From Ignavibacteria bacterium (GTDB taxonomy: Bacteria > Bacteroidota > Ignavibacteria > Ignavibacteriales > Melioribacteraceae), in assembly GCA_027347805.1 (NCBI GenBank), contig DAIEQP010000232.1:1-16514 (forward strand): 16,514 nt of DNA, written 5' to 3'. Below are positions 1-8,260 of this stretch, one piece after another. Position 1 is the stretch's first letter; every line of letters begins with the position of its first letter. The notes beneath the pieces are model-generated. The model was not told the DNA's origin. It saw only the letters and a list, made by a program, of their open reading frames with translations, and did not search any database. The position numbers were made by a program, and so were the translations under genes.

Positions 1-2112
1 CATGATATTATTTTTTATTAACTCATCGATAAAAGCCCAGGCATTCTGAATGTGAACATTATCATCATATGTTCCATGAACTATCATCAACCTTCCGTGA
101 AGATTCTTTGCGGTACCCAGAAATGAATTTCTTTCAAATCCATCTTTATTTTCTTTTTCAGTTTTCATTGATGATTCGCCAAATTTTGTATCATAGAACC
201 GCTGATCAGAAACAGCAGCCACTGCAATACCGGCTTTAAATTCCTTTGAATTAGTCATTGCGTTAAGAGTAAAACTACCTCCGCCGCTCCATCCCCAAAC
301 TCCAATCCTTGATGAATCTATATAATTTTGATTCTTAAACCATCTGACAGCATCAACAAGATCATTTAATTCGACATTGCCGCTGAGATTTTTTGTTAAA
401 AGATTTTCAAGTTTCTTGCTGATTGCACATGCTGAACGCGGATCAACGATTGCAGTAAGAAATCCATTTTCTATCAATACATTATCAAAGTAAATTGAAT
501 TGCGCCAGTTGTTAAGCACCTGCGGAGCATAGGGACCGCCATACAAATAAATAATTAATGGATATTTTTTATTAGCATCAAAATTTGCAGGTTTCACAAT
601 TTCAACAGGAAGCGGAAATCCATCACGGGCATTTACAGTAAATTGTGTGGGGCGTTCCAAATTTATTTTTGCAAATAAATCCTTATTGGATTCAGCAATA
701 GTTTTAATTAATTCCCCGCTGCATTTGTGCAGGTTGAGAACAGGCGGGTTTTTAATATTTGAGTAGGTATCAAAAAAATATTTAGTGTCGGGGGAAAAAT
801 ATATTTTATGAGTACCATCAAGATTCGTTATCCGTCGGAAATCAGATCCATCAAATTTTACCGAATACAAATGTTTTTCTTTATGATCTTTTTCCTGAGC
901 AGTAAAATAAACTAATCCATTTTTTTCATCAACCGCACTAACAGAGCGGTGAACCCAATATGCAGAACCGCTGCTTGAAGCCACTGCCCATTCACCTTTT
1001 GTAATTTGGTTAATTAGATTACCATCAATTGAATAACGATAAAGGTGCGCGAAACCAGTTCTTTCACTCATCCAGATAAATTCTCTTCCTTCTTTCAAGA
1101 AATAAAGATCATCATGAATATTAACCCAGCCCGGATCTTTCTCTTTTAGTATCTGCTTTGCCTCACCGTCTCCTGCGTTTGCAATTAATATATTCAACTC
1201 ATCCTGGTAACGGTTCATTGTTTGAATAGCGAGTTCTTTGGAATTTGGCAGCCAGTTAACTCTTATAATATATTCGTAAGGATTCTTCGAAAGGTCAATC
1301 CAAGTAGTTTTCGGATTTACAACATCTATTACACCTACTTTTACAATTGGATTTGGATCACCAATCTTGGGATACTTCTGCTTAATTACACGCGGCACCC
1401 ATGGTTTTATATCAGAATAATAAATAGTAGATACATTGCTTTCATCCGTTTGCAGATATGCAATTGATTTTGAATCGTTACTCCACCAATAAGCAATATC
1501 ATTTCTGCCAAAAACCTCTTCCCAGTAAACCCAGGATAAAGTTCCATTCAAAATATTTTCAGAACCATCAGCTGTTAAAGCAGTCTCTTTCTTCGAGCGA
1601 ATGTCATAACAGAATAAATTATTATTACGAACATAAGCCAGTAAATTTCCGTCAGGCGAAAAGTTTACATTTTTTTCGACTTCAGAAGTATTTGTTACTC
1701 TTTCAAAATCTGCTGCAGCAAAAGTGAGAATATAGATATCGCCATTTAAAACAAATACCGCTTTATCTCCAAGTTTACTTATTGATGAAGGTACCGGCAG
1801 ATATTCATATGATTTATCACCGGTGGCATCTTTAAGATTTGTAATTGCCGTTTTCAAATCAACAACTGGTTTTCTTGTAAGTGATTCAGGATCGAAAATA
1901 TTTAGTACACGATTTTCCTTTGCAACCCTTGAATCATATTCAATTGCTTTTCCATTTGTGAGCCAGTAATAATTTGGAAGCTGGGTAATTGACTGCCCTT
2001 CATCACTGTAAATCCATTCGACTGTTATTTTCTGTTTCTCCTGAGCGAATGAATTAATTGAAATCAATAAAATGAAAATGAAGCTGCTGAAAATTTTTCT
2101 ACCGGTTCTCAT
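1..2112 (-). CDS. DPP-IV-like S9 prolyl peptidase, secreted (3' end missing)
   Basis: Serine peptidase of family S9, dipeptidyl-peptidase IV type, which removes N-terminal dipeptides from peptides in the periplasm or outside. The frame is open from an ATG at 2112 to the window edge, giving 704 residues. Residues 1-23 form a Sec signal peptide ending SFA-Q. A beta-propeller domain (about 40-490) carries SWVYWEEVF; its E198/E199 match the double Glu that holds the substrate N-terminus in DPP-IV. The alpha/beta hydrolase domain has YGGP (Y near 524), the nucleophile motif GWSGGG (S609) and GTYDDNVH (D683). The catalytic His lies in the missing tail, probably 20-40 residues. The usual DWVYEEE is altered (D to S, first E to W) and the nucleophile elbow is GWSGGG rather than GWSYGG, as in a divergent bacterial subfamily. 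No strong Shine-Dalgarno is seen. It is divergent from the MFS gene. Family call sure; exact substrate unknown. Confidence 0.9.
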   Translation of the reverse strand, partial: MRTGRKIFSSFIFILLISINSFAQEKQKITVEWIYSDEGQSITQLPNYYWLTNGKAIEYDSRVAKENRVLNIFDPESLTRKPVVDLKTAITNLKDATGDKSYEYLPVPSSISKLGDKAVFVLNGDIYILTFAAADFERVTNTSEVEKNVNFSPDGNLLAYVRNNNLFCYDIRSKKETALTADGSENILNGTLSWVYWEEVFGRNDIAYWWSNDSKSIAYLQTDESNVSTIYYSDIKPWVPRVIKQKYPKIGDPNPIVKVGVIDVVNPKTTWIDLSKNPYEYIIRVNWLPNSKELAIQTMNRYQDELNILIANAGDGEAKQILKEKDPGWVNIHDDLYFLKEGREFIWMSERTGFAHLYRYSIDGNLINQITKGEWAVASSSGSAYWVHRSVSAVDEKNGLVYFTAQEKDHKEKHLYSVKFDGSDFRRITNLDGTHKIYFSPDTKYFFDTYSNIKNPPVLNLHKCSGELIKTIAESNKDLFAKINLERPTQFTVNARDGFPLPVEIVKPANFDANKKYPLIIYLYGGPYAPQVLNNWRNSIYFDNVLIENGFLTAIVDPRSACAISKKLENLLTKNLSGNVELNDLVDAVRWFKNQNYIDSSRIGVWGWSGGGSFTLNAMTNSKEFKAGIAVAAVSDQRFYDTKFGESSMKTEKENKDGFERNSFLGTAKNLHGRLMIVHGTYDDNVHIQNAWAFIDELIKNNIM

Positions 2113-2253
2113 ATATTACCCGTCGTTTAGAATATTTTTATGCAAAATAGAATTTTTATTGCAAGTATTTCAAATGCCAATTTATAATTGCGTCTTCTCT
2201 AATTTGATTATATTTTTTACAATCATTTCACCAATTGAAAGAAAGAAAACTAA

Positions 2254-3486
2254 ATGAATAATCACAGACCGACTCTAAAAGAGATTTTAAACATTACAGT
2301 GCTAATCTCTGCGCTGGGTTATTTTGTTGATATATACGATCTAATTCTTTTCGGTATTGTCAGAATTCCAAGCCTTACTTCCATGGGAATTAAGGGAGAA
2401 GAATTAATAAATGTTGGCGTTTTTCTTCTTAATATGCAGATGGCAGGAATGTTAATTGGCGGAATTATTTGGGGAATTTGGGGAGACAAGAAGGGTAGAA
2501 TTTCAGTTTTGTTTGGTTCGATTTTTCTTTATTCAGTTGCAAATGTTATCAATGCATTTATAACTGATGTTCACACATATGCTATTCTCCGGTTTATTGC
2601 CGGTGTTGGTTTAGCCGGTGAATTGGGCGCCGCTGTTACTTTAGTAAGCGAAACAATGTCGAAAGAAACACGCGGATACGGAACCGCAGTTGTTGCAACG
2701 ATTGGTGTTACCGGAGCTGTTGCTGCATTCATAGTTGGTGAATTGTTCAACTGGCAGATTGCGTTTATTGTTGGCGGCGCATTAGGATTCATTCTTCTTA
2801 TTGCGAGAATAAAAATGTTTGAATCCGGGATGTATAAAAGTATTGAAACGGCAAATGTTAAGAGGGGAGAATTTTTGCAGCTGTTTACGAACAAGGAAAG
2901 ATTTCTTCGCTATCTTTATTGCATTTTAATTGGTTTGCCAATTTGGTATGTAGTTGGAATTCTTATAACATTTTCTCCAGAATTTGGAAAAGTACTTGGT
3001 GTAACTGGTCCAATTAATGCCGGCAAGTCAATAATGTTTACTTATATTGGTTTAATTTTCGGTGATTTCATAACTGGATTTTTGAGCCAGATTCTGAAAA
3101 GCAGGAATAAGGTTGTAGCAATATTCATTGTAGTAACGTTTATTCTTGTATTGTGTTATTTATTCATCAAGGGTTTATCCCCAGAAATGTTTTATTCCCT
3201 TTGCATCATTATTGGTTTTGCTATTGGTTACTGGGCTGTTTTTGTAACAACAGCATCGGAACAATTTGGAACCAACCTGCGTGCAACTGTAACAACGACA
3301 GTTCCAAATTTTATCCGAGGTTCTGTAGTGCCAATTACATTATTTTTTTCATACCTGAGGAATTCAGTCGGGATGATTAACTCTGCATTGATCGTGGGAA
3401 TAATCTGCGTTGCAATTGCATTATTTGCCGTCTCGCAACTGAAAGAAACTTTTGGAAAAGATTTAGATTACCTTGAAGAGATCTAA
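2254..3486 (+). CDS. MFS transporter, metabolite symporter-like
   Basis: Inner-membrane major facilitator superfamily permease, 410 residues, about 12 hydrophobic segments, the usual MFS length. Helix 1 carries GYFVDIYDLILFG with two acidic residues (D26, D29), as in metabolite:proton and sugar-porter-like subgroups. The loop between helices 2 and 3 has the MFS signature GDKKGR (77-82), followed by RFIAGVGLAGELGAA (113-127) with helix-4 Arg and RGYGT near 140. The second half has FGTNLRATVTTTVPNFIRG, an equivalent conserved segment. The start ATG follows the purine-rich stretch gaaagaaagaaaac. A weak sigma70-like pair, TTGCGT (2188-2193), 17 bases, TATTTT (2211-2216), lies upstream. DedA follows after 74 bases on the same strand and could be co-transcribed. 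Substrate cannot be told from sequence; a sugar, organic acid or peptide product are all possible. Confidence 0.88.
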   Translation: MNNHRPTLKEILNITVLISALGYFVDIYDLILFGIVRIPSLTSMGIKGEELINVGVFLLNMQMAGMLIGGIIWGIWGDKKGRISVLFGSIFLYSVANVINAFITDVHTYAILRFIAGVGLAGELGAAVTLVSETMSKETRGYGTAVVATIGVTGAVAAFIVGELFNWQIAFIVGGALGFILLIARIKMFESGMYKSIETANVKRGEFLQLFTNKERFLRYLYCILIGLPIWYVVGILITFSPEFGKVLGVTGPINAGKSIMFTYIGLIFGDFITGFLSQILKSRNKVVAIFIVVTFILVLCYLFIKGLSPEMFYSLCIIIGFAIGYWAVFVTTASEQFGTNLRATVTTTVPNFIRGSVVPITLFFSYLRNSVGMINSALIVGIICVAIALFAVSQLKETFGKDLDYLEEI

Positions 3487-3560
3487 TAAATGTGATCAAA
3501 TAGACTTATCTTTATATTAAATTAATTTTAAAACCAAAAACATTACCAATTGCATTTTTT

Positions 3561-4214
3561 ATGAATCCACTTGAAAACATAATTGATTTTATTTTACACA
3601 TTGACAAACACTTATTTGAAATAATACAGCAGTATGGAACTGTAACCTATATAATTCTTTTCGCAATTGTATTTGCTGAAACCGGATTAGTATTTACACC
3701 TTTCCTACCGGGCGATTCTCTTTTATTTGCAGCCGGGGCATTTGCGGGTCTCGGCCAGCTAAACGTTCATCTTGTGTTTTTAATTCTTTCACTATCTGCA
3801 ATTATTGGCGATACTGTAAACTACTGGATTGGCCATTACATGGGAATGAAACTTTTTGAAAAATATCCGCGGATTCTTAAAAAAGAATATCTGGATCGAA
3901 CTCATAAATTTTACGAAAAGCATGGTGGCAAAACAATTATAATTGCACGGTTCATGCCGATTATAAGAACGTTTGCACCATTTGTTGCCGGAATTGGATC
4001 TATGACTTATTCAAGATTTATTCAATACAACATTATCGGCGGAGTAATCTGGTGTGCCGTTTTTGTATATGCCGGATATTTCTTCGGAAACCTTGAAGTT
4101 GTAAAAAATAATTTCACGTTCGTCATCTTTGCGATAATATTTATTTCAGTACTTCCCGGACTTATCGAATTTACACGTCATAAATTTGGAAACAAAAAAG
4201 AATTGGGAACCTAA
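3561..4214 (+). CDS. DedA family (VTT/SNARE-associated) membrane protein
   Basis: Inner-membrane protein of the DedA family, 217 residues, normal family length. Members are implicated in membrane homeostasis and lipid-carrier (undecaprenyl phosphate or phospholipid) translocation. Conserved parts are visible in order: E40 with TPFLPGD (P50, G51, D52) after helix 1, the re-entrant region, GDTVNYWIGHYMG (83-95), FYEKHGGKTIIIARFMPIIRTFAPFVAG (R130 and R136, the essential Arg residues of the family, P138-P140 region) and a C-terminal hydrophobic helix (about 183-203) with a short basic tail. The gene has no clear Shine-Dalgarno; its ATG follows cattttttATG, and this is the natural family start. 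The last four bases overlap the convergent oxidoreductase gene, and the final codons form one arm of a terminator-like hairpin. Which DedA paralogue it is cannot be decided. Confidence 0.93.
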   Translation: MNPLENIIDFILHIDKHLFEIIQQYGTVTYIILFAIVFAETGLVFTPFLPGDSLLFAAGAFAGLGQLNVHLVFLILSLSAIIGDTVNYWIGHYMGMKLFEKYPRILKKEYLDRTHKFYEKHGGKTIIIARFMPIIRTFAPFVAGIGSMTYSRFIQYNIIGGVIWCAVFVYAGYFFGNLEVVKNNFTFVIFAIIFISVLPGLIEFTRHKFGNKKELGT

Positions 4215-4228
4215 ACTTTTGGTTCCCA
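4204..4228. terminator. bidirectional intrinsic terminator inside two convergent coding ends
   Basis: Perfect 8-base-pair stem TGGGAACC (4204-4211) / GGTTCCCA (4221-4228), 9-base loop. Reading rightward, a T5 run follows four bases after the stem (near 4233-4237). Reading leftward, a T6 run follows four bases after the stem (opposite the A-run near 4195-4200). The left arm encodes the last residues of DedA (LGT) and the right arm the last residues of the oxidoreductase (WEP). The hairpin therefore could end transcription from both sides. Activity is inferred from form only. Confidence 0.6.
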
Positions 4229-5530
4229 TCCTTTTTCATATTCACGTTTCCACATTTTGATAGCATCTTTATCATTGAGAATGTGGGCATTCTTAGTATC
4301 CAAATGTAAGTCCCTTCCAACCTTCCATGCGATGTTTGATAATTGAAGAATTGTAACCGATTTATTTCCTTCTTCAATTGGTGAATGAAGCTGTTCGCCA
4401 GTTCTAATTGCTGAAGCCAGATTTTTAAAGTGCTGACATGTCATTGTATCAATACTTCTAAAATCCTGTGTGGTAGCTTCACTCTTAACTACATACTCAT
4501 CTATTTTTTTATCATCGATACCGTATATCTCGTAACCGCCACGATCCAAAACAACAGTTCCTTGTGTACCGTAAATTGCACAGCCCCGGTCTTTATTAAA
4601 ATATTTTTTACCGTTGCAGCTCCTTCCTTCCCAGACAATTGTTTTATCACCAAATTCAAAATTTGTAACTAAAGTATCATAAAATTCCCAATCATCTTTT
4701 GCATGGAATCTCCCGCCCGCAGCAGAAATTTTATTTGGAATATCAACCTGCAGAGCCCATCTGCATAAATCAACTTCATGGGTACCGTTATTTAGAGTTT
4801 CGCCTGTTCCCCAATGCCAGAACCAGTGCCAATTGTAAGGATGAACATTGTCTTTATATGGTTTTCTTGGTGCGGGTCCCTGCCATAATTCCCAATCAAG
4901 ATAATCCGGCACAGGAACAACTTTTCCAACGCCGATCGGTTTTCTAACGTTAGCATACCAGCTTTTTCCCAAATAAGGATTGCCAATCACACCTTCATGA
5001 ATCTTTTTCATCACGTTGATTGTATGTTCAGAAGATCTCTGCTGATTTCCCATCTGAACTAATTTCTTGTACTTTTTCTGTGCCGCAACAAGTAGTTCTC
5101 CTTCATGTGGATTATGGCTGCATGGTTTTTCAACATAAACATGCTTACCTGCCTGCAAACCCATGATTGCCATTGGTGCATGCCAGTGTTCAGGAGTAGC
5201 AATTGTTATCACATCAACATCTTTTGATTCAAGCATTTTACGAAAATCAATAACAGTTTTTGGTTCGCTGCTAAAATTTTCTTTCACTGCTTTTGAAAAT
5301 TTTTCAAGCTCTCTTTTATCAACATCACAAATTTGAGTTACCATTGAATTCGGAGACATTCTCACACCTTCAAGATGAGCATATGCCCTTCCATGAAGTC
5401 CAATAATTCCATAATTCAGTCTATCGTTTGCGCCAATAATATTTGAATAACTCTTAGCATTAACACTAACCATAATTCCTGCAGCTGCCAGTGCTGATTT
5501 TTTTATAAAATCTCTTCTCGATTCAGACAT
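4211..5530 (-). CDS. Tat-exported Gfo/Idh/MocA oxidoreductase
   Basis: NAD(P)-dependent sugar oxidoreductase family, 439 residues. The N-terminus has a twin-arginine export signal, SRRDFIKK (R5, R6) followed by an Ala-rich hydrophobic stretch to about residue 25, so the folded enzyme with bound cofactor probably acts in the periplasm. The Rossmann fold begins at 38 with GIIGLHGRA; the family's usual GxGGRG has His46 and Ala49 in place of glycines. VEKP (133-136) contains the conserved catalytic-site Lys135. NGTHEVDLCRW (248-258) contains the conserved His251 and Asp254 region of the active site. The start is fixed by a strong GGAGGA six bases before the ATG. It lies 11 bases after the DUF1080 gene, whose stop codon sits beside this ribosome site, so coupling is likely. 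By analogy with oxidoreductase/DUF1080 pairs it may oxidise glycosides at C3; that is inference, substrate unknown. Confidence 0.88.
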   Translation of the reverse strand: MSESRRDFIKKSALAAAGIMVSVNAKSYSNIIGANDRLNYGIIGLHGRAYAHLEGVRMSPNSMVTQICDVDKRELEKFSKAVKENFSSEPKTVIDFRKMLESKDVDVITIATPEHWHAPMAIMGLQAGKHVYVEKPCSHNPHEGELLVAAQKKYKKLVQMGNQQRSSEHTINVMKKIHEGVIGNPYLGKSWYANVRKPIGVGKVVPVPDYLDWELWQGPAPRKPYKDNVHPYNWHWFWHWGTGETLNNGTHEVDLCRWALQVDIPNKISAAGGRFHAKDDWEFYDTLVTNFEFGDKTIVWEGRSCNGKKYFNKDRGCAIYGTQGTVVLDRGGYEIYGIDDKKIDEYVVKSEATTQDFRSIDTMTCQHFKNLASAIRTGEQLHSPIEEGNKSVTILQLSNIAWKVGRDLHLDTKNAHILNDKDAIKMWKREYEKGWEPKV

Positions 5531-5541
5531 AAAAATCCTCC

Positions 5542-6894
5542 TTATTTAAGTTCTTTTATTTTTATACTTCTGAACCAAACTTCATCGCCATGATCCTGAA
5601 GAAGAATATGACCTTCGCTTCCCTCGCCAAAATTTGGCCAAACTTTGTATTTGCTGTTTGATACTAATGCACGCCACATCTGATTTGATCTTTTATACTC
5701 AACTGTTTTAAATCCGTTAAGCCAGTGTTCAACATGATTTCCATTCACAACAATCTTTGCGTTATTCCAAATTCCAATGCCGTTAAATCTTTTATTTATC
5801 GGCGCAATAAGATCATAAAGTCCGGCACAAGTTCTGTTACCGGCAACACCAAGTTTAGCATCTGGATGTTTTTCATCATCAAGAATTTGATACTCGCATC
5901 CAATTGCTGATCCTTCTCCTTTATTCAAATCTGGATCAACAAAATATTTAATGCCGCTGTTAGCTCCTTCTGTAATTAAAAATTCAGCCCTCAGCTCAAA
6001 ATTCTTATATTTTTTTGAAGTGATGATGTCGCCACCATTACGTGATTCAGCACCGCCAGATTTCATTACTTTCAAAATACCATCTTTCAATTCCCAGCCG
6101 TTTTCAGGAAACTTATCAATCTTTGCACCATGCCAGCCTTCTGTTGTTTTTCCATCCCATAATAATTTCCAGCCTTCTTTTATTTCCTTCTCACTCAGTA
6201 TATTAGGAACATAATTGTATTGCGGAATAGTGTTTTTATTTTTTGTCAAATTCTTTGCTACATCTACTGTAAGAATCCTGATGTTTTTCCACTCAACTTT
6301 AATTCCTTCTTTGTTTTTATCATTTCCAATATCATGAACCTGTAATGCTATAAATCCTTCCTTGGTCATATCATCAATAATGTCAGCGCAGGGAATTCCA
6401 TTCACCCAAGTTCTGATTGAACTGCCGTATGCTTCAATTCTTACTTTATTCCATTGATTTTGTTTGAACGCTTTTTGTCCAACTTGATTTTCAGTTAATG
6501 GATATAACCAGCCTCTCCTGGCTTCATCGTAAATACCCCCGGTCCAGCAGCGTGGTGAAGGATCAATTTCAACCTGGTAACCGTGAACTCTGCCGTTTTT
6601 AAAATCAGATCTGCTTTCACTTCTAATTTGCATACCCGAATTCATTTGCGGATCAACTTTAAATTCGAGCTCCAAAATGAAATCAGAATAATTTTTTTCA
6701 GTAGCAAGAAAACTGTTTGGAGAATTCAGAACTGATTCTCCTACCAACATATTATTTACAACCGAATATTTTGCATTGCCGTTTATCTGTTTCCAACCGG
6801 TAAGGTCTTTTCCATTAAAAAGATTCTCCCATTTTGGCTGGGCGTTAGCAACCATCGATAAAGCTATAATGAATAGACAGATTTTGATTTTCAT
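5542..6894 (-). CDS. Two-domain DUF1080 (3-keto-disaccharide hydrolase family) secreted protein
   Basis: Secreted protein of 450 residues with two copies of the former DUF1080 fold, now named the 3-keto-disaccharide hydrolase domain, a concanavalin-like beta-sandwich. A Sec signal peptide spans residues 1-18 (ending ANA-Q). Domain 1 (about 21-208) opens with LFNGKDLTGWK and has NSGMQIRSE (85-93) and GYQVEID (105-111). Domain 2 (about 238-450) opens with LLWDGKTTEGWHG and has NSGIKYFVDP (312-321), CEYQILDDEKHPD (333-345) and ends with HILLQDHGDEVWFRSIKIKEL. The copies are clearly related but far apart in sequence. Single-domain relatives are the commoner form. Family members act on 3-keto-glycosides made by Gfo/Idh/MocA enzymes, and such an enzyme is encoded 11 bases downstream. 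Start ATG is natural for the signal peptide; AAGCGGAA is a weak ribosome site. Family sure, reaction of each domain inferred. Confidence 0.88.
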   Translation of the reverse strand: MKIKICLFIIALSMVANAQPKWENLFNGKDLTGWKQINGNAKYSVVNNMLVGESVLNSPNSFLATEKNYSDFILELEFKVDPQMNSGMQIRSESRSDFKNGRVHGYQVEIDPSPRCWTGGIYDEARRGWLYPLTENQVGQKAFKQNQWNKVRIEAYGSSIRTWVNGIPCADIIDDMTKEGFIALQVHDIGNDKNKEGIKVEWKNIRILTVDVAKNLTKNKNTIPQYNYVPNILSEKEIKEGWKLLWDGKTTEGWHGAKIDKFPENGWELKDGILKVMKSGGAESRNGGDIITSKKYKNFELRAEFLITEGANSGIKYFVDPDLNKGEGSAIGCEYQILDDEKHPDAKLGVAGNRTCAGLYDLIAPINKRFNGIGIWNNAKIVVNGNHVEHWLNGFKTVEYKRSNQMWRALVSNSKYKVWPNFGEGSEGHILLQDHGDEVWFRSIKIKELK

Positions 6895-6918
6895 AAATTG
6901 TTCCGCTTAGTTTATTTG

Positions 6919-8148
6919 TTAAGGAATTGACACAACATAGTATTTTGAATTTTGATTTGCAGACAAAATAAAATTACTTAATAAAGACGGGCACAGAAAT
7001 GAATCGCCCTTAGAGAAACTTAACTGCTGAATATCATCCCCGATTTTCCATTTAACAGACAAATCTCCTTCTAGAATTAAAACAATCAAAGGTTTTTTCC
7101 TTGTTATAACCGGGTGTTCATTACCTGCTGGTTTAGAATAAACTCCAACTTCAAATTCTTTTGCACTTGTTCGATAAATAAATTCATCAACAAACATTTC
7201 TTTGTTAATCAAATTAAATTCAGCAAACTCATACTTTATAATTTCCAATAAAGTGGTAACATCCTTGAATTTTGGTGTTAGTCCGGCTCGAACAACATTA
7301 TCGGAGTTTGCCATACATTCGACAATATTTCCTTTTATGTAGGCATGAGGAATTCCCGCATCCGTAAAAATTGCCTGTCCCGGTTTAAGTTGCAGCAAAT
7401 TATAAAAGAATAATGAAAGTAGACCAACATCATTGCCGTAAAGCTTTTGCTGAAGTAAAAACTGTTCTTCTAACTGGTTTTTTTCTATCAGATTTTCCAA
7501 TCTGGTTGTTAATGAATTAATCACTTTATCAAGCACATTCTGATTTAGCGAATTTTGCATGATAACTTTATAAGCATTTTGTATCTGCTCGCCAAGTTTA
7601 TCTTCTTCCGACAAGTCCACAACATTATTAAAGATTTCTTCACCTAAAATTATTTTTAGTTCAGAATACTTCTGAAAATTTTCTTTAATCTGCTTTAACG
7701 GCTGAAATCCTGCAAGCGCTGTTAATTCATCAACAGCAATTGCAATTTCAGGTTTATGATTATCATCTGGATAGTTCAATGGATCTTTTTGGTGAAGTAA
7801 TTCTGCTTGTTTTTTATTTGGATGCAGCTGAATTGATAATGCCTGAGCCGCCGACAATACCTTTAACAAAAATGGCAGTTGAATGCCAAAATTATCTATC
7901 GTTTCTTTACCAAGAATTTCATTAGGATATTTTTGAATTGCCGCATCGAGTGGAATTAAATTATCATCAACTTCTATTTCAGAAGGCGCTTTTGGATGGG
8001 CTCCAATCCATAATTCAGCATAAGGTAAATTATTTTCGGCGTCAATATTCAATAATCTGGGTATGTATGCATTTTCATTTTTTGTCCCCCATGCATAATG
8101 TTGAATTTTATTATACAGCTTGTAAGGTTTGGGTAAAATTGTTTTCAA
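6919..8148 (-). CDS. manA: Mannose-6-phosphate isomerase, class I
   Basis: Zinc-dependent phosphomannose isomerase interconverting mannose 6-phosphate and fructose 6-phosphate in the cytoplasm, 409 residues, normal for type I. KIQHYAWG (14-21) is the family's N-terminal signature. Zinc ligands are seen as Q107 and H109 in SIQLHPNK, E134 in YPDDNHKPE, and H268 in GIPHAYIKG; the catalytic Arg is R287 in NVVRAGLTPKF. The C-terminal cupin follows. The start is a TTG (8146-8148) with AAGAAGAGCGG upstream: the frame has a stop (TAA) 18 bases before and no ATG before the conserved region, so a rare start codon is well supported. It is the first gene of a leftward operon, 24 bases before the DUF1080 gene, which suggests mannose or fructose units among the products of the locus, or simply a shared promoter. 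No signal peptide. Confidence 0.95.
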   Translation of the reverse strand: MKTILPKPYKLYNKIQHYAWGTKNENAYIPRLLNIDAENNLPYAELWIGAHPKAPSEIEVDDNLIPLDAAIQKYPNEILGKETIDNFGIQLPFLLKVLSAAQALSIQLHPNKKQAELLHQKDPLNYPDDNHKPEIAIAVDELTALAGFQPLKQIKENFQKYSELKIILGEEIFNNVVDLSEEDKLGEQIQNAYKVIMQNSLNQNVLDKVINSLTTRLENLIEKNQLEEQFLLQQKLYGNDVGLLSLFFYNLLQLKPGQAIFTDAGIPHAYIKGNIVECMANSDNVVRAGLTPKFKDVTTLLEIIKYEFAEFNLINKEMFVDEFIYRTSAKEFEVGVYSKPAGNEHPVITRKKPLIVLILEGDLSVKWKIGDDIQQLSFSKGDSFLCPSLLSNFILSANQNSKYYVVSIP

Positions 8149-8233
8149 TTCAATCCGCTCTTCTTACTAATAAATAAAAATTATTTCTATGGTAATCTAC
8201 TGACAAAAATTAAATATATTTTGAAAAAAGATT

Positions 8234-8245
8234 CTAGAATTCTAG
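8234..8245. promoter_or_regulatory. 12-base perfect palindrome in the divergent promoter region
   Basis: CTAGAATTCTAG is a perfect palindrome in the 112-base gap between manA (leftward) and the lipoprotein gene (rightward), ending 15 bases before the rightward ATG. A dimeric regulator could bind there and control both operons. A palindrome of this length in AT-rich DNA can also arise by chance, and no second copy was noticed in the window. Confidence 0.25.
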
Positions 8246-8260
8246 TCGGAAATAGTATAA

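Noticed and set aside
1222..1727. Two plus-strand frames of 81 and 89 codons
   Set aside because: They lie antisense inside the S9 peptidase gene, whose minus-strand frame shows clear family motifs; no ribosome sites or recognisable domains.
2072..2257. Plus-strand frame of 61 codons before the MFS gene
   Set aside because: Overlaps the signal-peptide coding end of the peptidase in antisense and consists of AT-rich, hydrophobic translation of the promoter region.
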